DNA of 64,000 nucleotides from Pelecanus crispus (Eukaryota; Chordata; Aves; Pelecaniformes; Pelecanidae). The translations under genes and the position numbers were made by a program. Each line of letters begins with the position of its first letter. The stretch's first letter is position 1. The stretch lies in NCBI RefSeq assembly GCF_030463565.1, contig NC_134662.1, forward strand, positions 1,984,001 through 2,048,000, given 5' to 3'. The notes beneath the pieces were generated by a model that was not told the origin of the DNA, did no database searches, and saw nothing but the letters and a program-made list of their open reading frames with translations. Shown here piece after piece: positions 52,101 through 62,072 of this stretch.

Positions 52101-53640
52101 GGCTGGTGGGCGCTGCCGTAACCAGCCTGGGCAGCGCTGCTGCTGCTTCCCCGCTCACAGCATCCCCGTGGGACCCCAGCCGGCGCCTGCCGCCTCGGGA
52201 CCCCCCCTCCGCCAAGCCCCGGTTGTGGCAGCTCCAGCATCACCCCAGGCTCGGCCCCATTGCGCCAGGCGTGGGTGACGCCGGCCCGAGGACGGGCGAT
52301 GAGCCGGCGGGTGGGTGCGCGTGGCAGCAGCCAGCTCATGCTTCCTCCTGCCCTCGTCACGCCGGAAACGCCCCCGCGCTCCGGCCGGCTGGATCAGGGC
52401 TCATTAAAGCTTCTCAGGGTTTTTTCCCCAGCTCTGAGGACATGCCTGGGCCATGAGTTTCCCTCTGCTCGCCCTATTTTTCCGCCTGTTTTGACGCGAC
52501 TCCAGGTGAAAAGGCGGCTCTCCCGTCCCCATCCCGAAACGCTCCTCGGTGCCCAGCACCCAACCGCAGCTTCGTTAGAGGCGGGGGCTGCCCTGGGCTC
52601 CCCGCTGCTCCCTGGGGTCCGCAGGGACCAGGACAGCCCCGAAGGACCCTCTGGCAATGAGACCCCCACTGCACCCACTGCCCACTCGGGTCCCAGTGGG
52701 CACCCGTGGGTGCCCCGAAGCGAGCAGGAGGAGGAGGAGGATGGCAGCTCTTGGGACCCGCTGCCCCGTGCCATGCTCCCCCCCCCGGACCCCCGTACCT
52801 GCACCAATCCTGCCCGCAGCCGTGCCGACAGCCCTGGGCAGCCGCCGAGCTCTCGCCGCCGCGGCACCGAGCGGGACTGCTGCCACCCATCCTGCCCCAC
52901 GCAGGGACGCGGGGACAGCCCCCGCCACACCTCCTGCCCTGGCCCCCGCAGGGACCTGCCTGCCCTGCCCGCCTCTCCCCGCCTGCTGCCGGGGCACCCT
53001 CGCTGGGCACCCCCCGGGGCTTCCCCCTCCTCGCTGGCAGCCGGGCACGGCTCGAAACCTGCCCTGATTTATCGGCCCTGATTTATCGTCTCGGCGCGGC
53101 TTGGTTCAAAACAACCCGGAGCCGCTGCTGCAGGAGCTGTTCCCGTGGGATCTGCCGGGGGACGGGGACACGGTGCCAAGGCCCGGGCGTCCCTTCCACC
53201 GCCCCGGCAGAGAGGCGGGTGGTCCCAGACCGGGTCTGGGGGCAACTGGTGGGCACGAGCATCTCTGGGGCAGTGTTTAGGCAGCGAGCGGGCAGATTTG
53301 GGCAGCGGGGGTGTTGGGCTGCACCGGGGCTGAACTGGTTTTGCTGCGGAGTGCTCAGTGCCCCCCCAGAGCCGCCGGGGTCTGGAGCAGCTCGGTGGGG
53401 TTCAGGCTGTGCCTTGAAGACCGAGGAAGGTGGGAGCCGAGGAAGAAGAGGCCGAAGGCACAAACAGCACCGCCACCGAGCAGCCCCGCGGTGACAGCAC
53501 CGGGACTGCAAACCCAGCTGGGGACTAACTGCCTCGTTAGTGATGGCAGTTAATGAGACGAGAGCCAGCCCGGTGTCTCCCTGCTCTCCATCCCGCCCCG
53601 CACGCATCCCGCGTGCCCGCAGAGAGCCCCCGCCGTAGTG
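49173..53640. other. Intergenic sequence, no gene seen
   Basis: Ordinary sequence to about 51800, then GC-rich. The long open frames after 51900 lack any recognisable domain, splice pattern or family similarity and look like effects of high GC. A GC-rich patch at 51340-51500 or 51830-52500 could hold the ATP8B3 promoter; this is not shown. Confidence 0.4.
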
Positions 53641-53790
53641 GTCCCACGTTAGCTGTCATTAGATTAATTGCTCACTGCAATTAACCACAGCAACCTGGAG
53701 GCGATCAGCCAAGCGCTGGCCTGACAGTCCATAAAGCATTTACTGTGCAGTCATGAATAACTTGTTCAGGGTCCATAAACAGCGCGGCTG
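53641..53790. promoter_or_regulatory. Candidate regulatory element with palindromic homeodomain sites
   Basis: An AT-rich, non-repetitive patch inside GC-rich intergenic DNA. TTAATTGC (53664-53671) and GCAATTAA (53677-53684) form a perfect 8-base inverted repeat separated by five bases, preceded by CATTAGA. Both arms contain the TAAT homeodomain core. The composition is typical of conserved noncoding elements. Confidence 0.4.
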
Positions 53791-56700
53791 CGCCGTGTCC
53801 CCGTGTGTGTCCCCGCGGTGCGCTGGGTGACGCTGGCCAGCCCCCGACCTGTGGCGGTGGGGGCGGATTTGGGGGCTTCCCCATGCCAGGGCTGCTCCTC
53901 ACCGCCTGGAAAGGGAGGGGGAAACCTCACCCAACCCTTGCGCCTTGCTGGTGCTGAGAGAAGCCAAATTAACGAGTTCTTGTTCATTCTCACACAAAGC
54001 TGGTGAGCAGTGGCATGTGCCATTTTGAAATAAAGCGTGGGAGAGGTCTGGGTCGCGGCGGGCAGGACGGGACATTTTGGTCTGAGCAAACAGTGGTGAG
54101 AGCGGCCGCACGCTGGAGCGGGGCTGGGGCCAGGGAGTCTCCATCCTTGACCGCGGTCGGCTCCGGCCGGCCCCGCTGGGAGCAGTTTTTTGCGTTTTCA
54201 CAGCTCCAGACAATGGCTGTTGGCGTTAACCCAACCCCTCTCTCCAAATACAAGCGGAGTTTCTCCCTTCCATTGCCCCAAGCCCATCGCCTGCCTTTCG
54301 CGCCCGCTCTCCGGGGCAGTCACTCCGCCGCCGGGGCGCTGATCCCCGGCAGCTCCTGTGGGGCTGAAGCCTGGCCCTGGAGCGGCATCCCCGAGGAAAT
54401 TCAGCGTTTCGACCCTCATGTACCATCTCCTACCTGCTGCCCTGTCCCTGCCGCTCCCTGTGCACCGACGGCACGTGCAGCGCTGGAGACCCGCGAAGAC
54501 CCTCGGGTGAAGGCGGCACCGGCACCGCCGGGAAGGGCCCGCGGCCACGTGGGCATGGCGGGGACGCACCCCAGCCCCAAACCTGTGTCCCCCCAGCTTT
54601 GGCAGACGCTCACTGCTTCCGGCAGCAGCGGGCCGGATCTGGAGGAAGGAAAGGGATTTCCACATCTCACCCCGGCGTCCCCCCCGCAGGGACATGTGGC
54701 GGTGGCTTCAGGCACCCGGGAACCAATAACGCCGGCAGAGAACAGCCAAGGTCACCCTGGCAACCGCGGCTGGCGAAGATGACATTTTTACCAATCAATC
54801 GCCCCCTGCAATTAGCTGACCCCCCCCCCCCCCAGCGCAATTAAGCGAGCGCCGGGAGGCCGCGTACAGCCCAGCAGCGGGGCGGCGGATGCTCCGCTGG
54901 GCGCTGCGATGACCGTCCCAGCGCGTCCCCCTCTCCGGGGGCACAGAAGACACCGGTGGGGGCTTCCCCACGGCAGCGGCGCCGGATCCTGGGCGCAGCC
55001 TCCCATGCTTGGAGGGAAGAGTTAAACCTTTCAGCCTGGTTTTTACCTTCGGTTGCGGACCGAGCAGCTCCAGGTGCCCCGTTCCAACCGGCCGAGCACC
55101 CACAAAGCCCCGTTTGTTTGGAGAAAATAATAATAATGATAATTTAGAGACGTTTCCCTGTGGGACAGGGGTTGTTTCTCAGCCTGGGGGCAGCCCCACG
55201 CACAGCCCCTGGCCTCCAGCCGGCACCTCCCCGGGCTCCCCTTAATGCCCCAAACTTCGGTCCTGGCTCGGCCACCGGCAGACGCAGCCGAGGGGGCCGC
55301 CACGGCGCGATGGTGGGGCAGCGCTGCCTCCGGGCATGGCTGCTGCCTCCCACCGGCCCCTGGACCAGAACTGCCACATACAGAGATGGTGGAAGGAGCA
55401 AGCGACGCCCTCAGCACCCACGTCCAGCACCCAAAAACTCACCCACCCCCCAAAACCTGCACAACCAGTCGGCTGCTGCCCTCCTTCCTGCTCAGCACCC
55501 GCACCCTCCTCTTCCTCTTCCTCTGCTCCCGGCCACCCTGCGGCCATGGCGGGCCGGGGGACGGTGCTGGGAAGGGGACAGGGCTGGTCGCTGGTGCTGG
55601 CCCTGTTTCTCGCCCGCCGCCAGCCCCTGCTCCCCAGTCCGGCCAGTTCCCCTCTCCCGCCAGTGGCTGGGGGGTGCAGGAGGGCCCCGGTCCCTGCGGT
55701 GAGACCGGCATCACCCACCTCACCCTGCTGCAGGTTTAGGGCTGGGAACAGGGACCCCCACATCTGAGGAGCTCCGCAGCCCCCCGGCACTGCAGGGCAC
55801 TTCGGGGGTCCATGGCCATGGCGGGGCACAGGCATCTCACGCTGCCACCCCGGGTAAACTGAGGCACGGAAGAGCAGCCAGGGTGCCCGGGCTTGGGGCA
55901 TCGACCCCAGGTCTCGCCAAGCAAGAGGCTGGAGCGAGGAGCAGCGTGGAGCGGGGGGGCTGCCGCGAGGTCCCTGTCCCCATCGACCGTGGCAGAAAGG
56001 GCCTCACCGCACCGATGTCACCGCATAAGGAGCTTTCCCACCTGCACACACAAACCGTGGGACCCCCGGCATGTGAGGGACACTGGGCCCCAGCCCTCGC
56101 CCTCCTGGAGGTTCCGGACAAACCGTGGTAAAAAGCTTTTTAAAGAGAGGATTGATGACCGCGGTCACCTCTGACCCGTGTCGGGTGGCTCGGTGGCAGG
56201 GGGTGACATGCAGACGCCCCGTGGCTGCCCCTCAATGGGGGACAACGCTGCAGGACGAGACGGACCCTGGCACAAACCCTGGCATCATCAAACGCAGGGT
56301 TGCATGTGATGAGCTGCCCGGTCTCAGCTGCAGCTGCAGAAGAGGGACACGTAATGACCCCGTGTGCCCAGCCAGCCCCCAGGCTGCCCAAAACCTCTCC
56401 CCTCCTTGCAAGGGGGCAGGAGGCTGCTTTGATTTGGGTTTGGAAATTCCCTCCCTGCTCGGGAACGCGAAGGCACAGGGAGCAGCCGTGCAAAGCCGAG
56501 CTGCAACCAGCGCAGCAGAGACAGGAGCAGGGCAGGGCCCCCCGTCCCGGGGCTGAAACAAGCTCCGACAGCGGCAGGGCCATCCGGGACCCAGCGGGTC
56601 ACTGCATCCACAACAGCTCCGAGGACGCGGCCAGCCCAGCGGCACCGATTTGCTGGTAAAGAGCTTAGACCGGGACGGGGGCCAGAGGCTGTTTCCGCGG

Positions 56701-58045
56701 ATCGATACGGGCACAGTGTGCGGGGACGGGGGCCAGACCCCCGGCAAGGGGGCTGAGCTGCGGTGGCCATCGAGCCTTTTTTTCCAGCAAGCTACCTCGC
56801 GTCACCTCTCCAAATTTCAGCTCGCGCTGAAGCAGCTGGCTGTGCCTGTCCGGCCCCCCCGAGGGGGTTTTGGGAGGCGAGGGACCAGGGTTACGGCTCA
56901 GGGAGTCTCTGCTCATTTGCGTCCCCCGATTCAGCGCCGGCACCTGGAAGCTGAGCCCATGGCGGGGGGAAGGCAGCCCCAAGCCCAGGGGCCACGCTTC
57001 GAGCCAGAGACGAAGGACCCAAAGGGGCAAAGGTTTCAGAGCAAGCCCCTCGCTGCAGCTTCTGTTGGTGATGCCCCAGCTCCGGCAGTGCTGGAGACAA
57101 GGTTGTCCAGGGAAAAAAAATGAGGGTCTCAGAGCTCCGAGACAGATCTTGAACACACGCCTGCAGCATCAGTGTCCATCTGTCCATCCGCGTGTCCGCC
57201 TGCACACCCGAGGCTGGGTGAGCGCTGCTCCCCTGGGACCAGGGCTCTCGCAACCCTACAAACCCGGACAGCACCCGGGAGGTTAATGCCAGAACCCAGC
57301 GCACCCGGCACCTCAAAGGCCCATAGAGGTGGCTGAGAACACAGGTCAGCCGTGACTTTTACAGCATCCTAAGTAACCGCTGCCATCGCCAAGCCATCAC
57401 CAGCACGTTAAATAAAACACATTGCCAGTGAGGTCATCTAATAGCCTATTATTTTTTTATTTGAACTTTTTACCCTCACCTCTTCCTCCGTGCTGAATCA
57501 GCTCCTTCACTTGGCACTTTAATACTGCCCCATTTGCGAGATTGATACTGGGTCTCCCGGGGAGCCTGGTCAGGCGGTGGGAGGATGCAGAGGCGGGCGC
57601 CGGCGCTCCTGGGCTTTCGCCCCAGCTCCGGGACGGCGGCAAGAGGAGCCGGGACCTGCCCGGCTGCTGCCCAGGGCTCGCACAGAGCAAGGACACGGCC
57701 CACACCCCCAGGCACCGCGGGCATCGGCTCGTCTCACAGTCCCCGGGGTTTGGCTGGACTTTTGCAGCCGCCGAGCAGCACCGGTTTCGCCCCCTTTCCT
57801 CCAGCTCCTCAGCTCGCCCCAGCAGGCTGACGTGCGGTGGACAGGGATGGAGCATTGAGAGCTGCGAAGCCGGTGACAAGTGCTGGGGGAAGGCTGGGCT
57901 CTGCAGCTGAGCCGCTTTGTGAGGACACGAAGAAATAACAGCGGCTGCAAGTTGAAGGGATGCCCAAGCCCTCCCCGCCTCCGGGATGGCTCCAGCACCC
58001 ATCCTCCCCGATCCGACGGCAGGCAGAGCAGACCCAGACTCAGGA
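53791..58045. other. Intergenic sequence between ATP8B3 and REXO1, no gene seen
   Basis: GC-rich with no supported exon. GCAATTA words recur at 54808 and 54836 on either side of a 15-base C run. GTAAACTGAGGCACGGAAG near 55853 may be a MIR scrap. The 57350-57470 patch is AT-richer. Confidence 0.4.
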
Positions 58046-58067
58046 GCGTGCGTCTAGTCAACACCCT

Positions 58068-58073
58068 TTTATT
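58068..58073 (-). terminator. REXO1: Distal REXO1 poly(A) signal
   Basis: Reverse-strand AATAAA in GTTTTTAATAAAAGGGTGTTG context, with GT-containing sequence following. Cleavage is expected near 58045-58055. Confidence 0.5.
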
Positions 58074-60914
58074 AAAAACAATTACAAAAAGTTACAGGTT
58101 ACAATAGTTATGTACAACCCAAAAACCTCTCACCAACCACAAACCTCTGGTTTTACAGTGTTACGGCGCCCGGGGGCAGAGGCGATGGCAGCCCGTGGGT
58201 CCAACGCTTGCTCTGACCCACACCGACAGCGCGGGTGGACGGGGTCCGCTTTCCCACTAACATCTCACAAGGCAGGCAACCTCCCCCCCCCCACCCACCC
58301 ACTCCGAAAGCCTCATTTTAGGGGGTCCCAGCTGAACCATGGGGAAAGGAAGGGGAAACGACCGAGGTCCCCTGGCCTGGCAGGACTTGCGGCAGGAGGA
58401 ACGCACCCTGCAGCGACGCTCTGCCTTCCTGAGCCCAGGCCGTGGGATCAAGCCAAGCAACCAGCTCCCCAGGCAGGACACCAGCACACCAGGCCCTCGT
58501 CGGAAACGCGCTGGCTCTTCCAGGGAAGGCAGCTGCTGCGGGAGAGGGCCGGGGAGCTGGGGCTGCCTGTCGAGTAACGGGGGAACCTCGAGGCAAGAGC
58601 CGGCTTCGAAATCTAACGTGGCTGCGCGGTAGATCATGGGGCCGCTCCAGGTACGCTCCATCGCTGCGGCCAGGGGTGAAGATAAATGGGGGGATAAACA
58701 AGGGAAAGAGGCAGAAGCGGGAACAAACCTTCCCTCCCTGGTTAGGAAGCACTGAACTTTCTCTCCGTCTCTCCCACAGCCTGGGCAGGAACAGCATAGT
58801 TCCCTGCAGGCGATGGGAGAGGGGGATGAGACAAGGGGTCCCGAGGCTGCTGCATGGGGAAGCCCCACGGCAGGGAAGGAGGCGGCTGCAACGCTTAGCA
58901 AAAGCGGGCTGCAAGGAGAGCTGGATGCAACGTGCCCTACGGAGCGCTGTGGGAACGGCAGGGAGCTGCGCGGCCCAAAATTTGGGGTAACTAACCGGCT
59001 GGGAGCCCGTGCCACTGCCTGCCAGGGGAAACCCAGATGGGCTCAGCAATAACAGGAGCCTTCACGGTCCCCGCTTCTCCCGGTGGCTGCAGGAGAGCCT
59101 GACAGAGGCCAGGCACTGGAAGCCGTGTCCTTGCCTGAGGACAGCAGTGGGACGGGGAGAGCCTCCCAGGGCTTGCGCACGTGCCAGCACCTCCAGCCCG
59201 CGCCCAGGGGCCCGAGCAGGACACCCTGCCCCAGCACACAGCCCAGCCCCGCGCTCCTCCTCATCGCCACGCTGGGCACGGCGGTGGGACAGGTCAGCAG
59301 GATGTGCTGGGGGACGTGCAGCACGTCCCCAAACTCCGAGCCCAGCGCTGCCAGCAGGGTACAAAGGAGCAAGCCGGACCCCGCTCCGACAGGAACCAAA
59401 ACCCAGCAGCTCCCCTGCCCCACTGCCACCGGAGCAACACAGCCAGCCCGTGGCAGGGCCGCGGGGGCCAGCAGCACACCAGCAATGCCAGTCCCGCCTG
59501 GGAGAGGCGATCCCTGCTCTAGTAACGGGGCTAACCTGCTGCCTGGATCTCAGCTAAAAGACCTCATCTGCCAGGGCCCATTTCAATCAGCTCTGTTGTT
59601 CCCCTGACAGCAACGGAGCCTGGGCGGAGAGAGACCGCTACAGCCGTCCGGTCTGCCTGTGCTCCCAACCCAGCCGCCGCAAGTGCGACAGAGCCACGCT
59701 CTCGAGAGTTGCTTCTGTCCAGGGGGCTGCACAGTAACTGGGCCTTTTGCCCTTCTTAAAACACCCAACATGTAAACTAGTTTAAAAGAACAATTTTTAC
59801 CTATTGCTTTTGCTCTTGTCTGCATCAAGTCCCTGCTATCAGGGGCAGACTGGTGGGGAGTCCTGCAGACTGCTAGGGGCCACCCTTAGGTGCAACATTA
59901 GCTGCACCTAAGTCCCCTCAAAAATCTTGACCCCTACATACAAGCTTGCTGGAGACGTGCTGGAAGCTCAGGGTCAGGACAGCTTGTCCTAACCTGCGAA
60001 GACACGATGCCCGCTCTTAGCACTGTGCTCCCCAGCACGGCTCCTCCCCTGGAAGGCTGCAAGTTGCTGCTTGGCTCTGGGAGCCAAATTTGTCCCAGCC
60101 CCACGGTCCCTCGCCTCACCACTACGCACACGGCTGCCCGAGGCCTGGGCAAGGTCTGACACTTGTGGTTTCCCCCTTCTGCAGCGATTGCAGAACCTGG
60201 ATGCCAGCCCTCACCGAAGAGATCACCCGGGTCGCAGCAGGCGGTAATTCCCCTGACCCCACCTCATTCCTCTCCAACCGGCTGCTCTGAGAGAGAGCAC
60301 CCGCCACATGCTCCCAGGGACAGCCTCCCCCTCTTGCAGCTCTGCCTTCCTCCTCCACAGTGGGACTGCACTAGGATCTCCTCCCAGGTGGCTCGATCCT
60401 CGGCTCTCGCCACCCCTTGCTTGCCATTCACACACCAGCTACACAATCCACTCACTTTACAGCTTCCTGCCCAACTTTCTTCCATTTCCCTCCCATCTCC
60501 AAACACTGCGGGAATCTACCAGCTTTGGAGTACAGAGGCAATTTAAGTTACATTTGGGGGGGGGGGGGGGGGAGGGGGGGAGAGATCTACCTTTAACTGA
60601 ACCAGAAAGATCCTTCTGCACATATCCGATCTACCTCTAAAAGCTTCTCCTAGGAACCAAGAAGTTCTCTCTGGTCGTGCTACTCAAAACCACCTTGCCA
60701 TGCCTACAAGGCAATTGTTGTACCACAGAGTATCCCTCAGGAGGAGTAAAGCGGATCTGAGAGCCACTATCTGGACACAGGGACCTGCAAGCAGTGAGCT
60801 GGTGCCGTTGGGCTGCGCCAGCAGCAGTCCGTAAGTCCCATAGATACCTGCGAGTGCACGGGGAGTCTGGGGTAGCATGCTGCTGCGTACAGGTGGACAG
60901 TGTTACTCTGAGCA

Positions 60915-60920
60915 TTTATT
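60915..60920 (-). terminator. REXO1: Proximal REXO1 poly(A) signal
   Basis: Reverse-strand AATAAA only about 50 bases after the REXO1 stop codon (60971). Its use would give a very short 3' UTR. Confidence 0.55.
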
Positions 60921-60970
60921 GCACTGCTTCAAAGAGGTGGAGGAGGAACAGGAGAGAGAGAAAGCGCAAG

Positions 60971-61059
60971 TCATCGTTTCACTTTAGCATCTTCTTTGAT
61001 CTTCCAGACCATCAGCTCCATGCAAGCTCTGGCATCCTCACTGGAGTCGTGCCCTTCCA
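60971..61059 (-). CDS. REXO1: REXO1 terminal coding exon
   Basis: REXO1 belongs to the DEDDh RNA exonuclease family and was first described as an elongin A-binding protein. This exon encodes [20 protein letters not shown] and the tail KEDAKVKR, with TGA at 60973-60971. His and Asp of H-x4-D (in HDSSED) are the third exonuclease motif, so the catalytic centre is intact at this end. Two bases after the acceptor (CCCCAG) complete the codon begun in the upstream exon, consistent with its phase. Confidence 0.93.
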
Positions 61060-61951
61060 CTGGGGACAGAAAGACAAGGATGGCAGTCACCACCTCGGCC
61101 CAGGCAGCCCCTCCGCTGCGCCGGCGCTGCCTGCTCGCAGCACAAAGCACAGAGGAAGGCTTCCTGAGACGAGGTCCTGCCTGACACCGCTGGCCCTGCT
61201 GCTTGCTGCCCTGTGCCACAGCAGCCACAGGTGCATCTGTGATCACCGTGAACCACAGCGATGGATTTAAAGTAGAATTTCCAATAAACACAGTTTCTTG
61301 CAGGACTCCAGCCTGACACCGTTCCCTTATTTAAATTAAGGGCTGAGGTCCTGCTAGTTTGTAGGCCCTCAGGCTATGGAGTAGCTGGTCAGAGAGGCCT
61401 CAATTTCCCCAGCAGTATGTTTACAATCATAGAATGCTTTAGGTTGGAAGGGACCTTGAGAGATCATCGAGCCCAACCCCCCTGCAGTAAGCAGGGATTG
61501 AACCTGTGAACTTGGTGTTATTAGCACCATGCTCTAACCAACTGAGCTACCTGGCTGGTCACAATGTGCTCAAGGAAGATGGAAAAGAACACGCCATGCT
61601 TCAAACAGAAAGGTCAATCTCAGTTTGGTAGAGAGAGAAGGGAGGGCATGACATGGCCTTGACAGAGCTTCCTCTGGCTGCCTCACACCACTTCTCTGGT
61701 CCCCACTTAGCACAGAGAGGGAAGAAGCAAGTGCTGCTGGCCCTCAGAACGGGGTTCAAACTGAAATTGTCTGTGGCAGAGACTTCATATGCCGGGCCAT
61801 TCACATCTAGTGCCAGACACTATGCAGGAAAAAAAAGATTAGGAGTAAGCGGATGGGGCCTGGGGAGAGCAGAGGAAGGCGGGTCCAAGGAGCCCACATC
61901 CAGGTGGGAAGGGACACGAGCCCCTCACTCTCAGCTCCTCCTTGGTCTCAC
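61060..61951. other. Last intron of REXO1
   Basis: An 892-base GT-AG intron. Apart from the SINE at 61426-61560 it holds nothing recognisable. Confidence 0.85.
61426..61560 (-). mobile_element. tRNA-Ile-derived SINE with CR1 tail (TguSINE1-like)
   Basis: Read on the - strand, the 5' part is tRNA-like. It has an A box (TAGCTCAGTTGG), the anticodon region GTGCTAATAACACC (AAT, isoleucine) and a B box (GGTTCAATCC). It then passes directly into the avian CR1 3' end: GGTTGGGCTCGATGATCTCT, AAGGTCCCTTCCAACC and terminal ATTCTATGATT. A tRNA-Ile head fused to a CR1 tail is the structure described for TguSINE1 in zebra finch. The acceptor-stem half is replaced by tail, so this is not a tRNA gene. It lies in the sense orientation in the last REXO1 intron. 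Confidence 0.85.
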
Positions 61952-62072
61952 CGTTGTCCTGGATGATGCGCTTGAGGTAGTCTGCCATCAGCGTCCGGAG
62001 AGCCCGTTTGTAAGGCAAACCCAGCCGGTGGGGAAAGACGATCGCGGTATCCACCACTGTGCCATGGATAAG
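61952..62072 (-). CDS. REXO1: REXO1 penultimate coding exon
   Basis: Encodes [20 protein letters not shown] followed by [20 protein letters not shown], plus one base. It is part of the REXO1 exonuclease domain just before motif III. The acceptor CCCTCCAG precedes a phase-0 start and the donor is ACG|GTGAGA. The exon with the preceding LIGHSLESDL-type motif was not found before the window ends, so REXO1 continues to the right. Confidence 0.95.

Larger units (their letters stand above)
58046..60970 (-). other. REXO1: REXO1 3' untranslated region (long form)
   Basis: Runs from the REXO1 stop to a reverse-strand AATAAA at 58073-58068. It contains no supported coding sequence. A 17-base G run plus 7 more G (60556-60580) would be a C-rich tract in the mRNA. 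The segment 59740-59830 is AT-rich. Whether the long form is used is inferred from the distal signal. Confidence 0.5.

Noticed and set aside
52260-53494. Overlapping 260-270 residue open frames on both strands
   Set aside because: High GC removes stops; codon pattern and composition look noncoding and no family is recognised.
61485-61560. A functional tRNA-Ile gene
   Set aside because: A and B boxes are present, but the 3' half of the acceptor stem is missing and the sequence runs into a CR1 tail, so it is a SINE.
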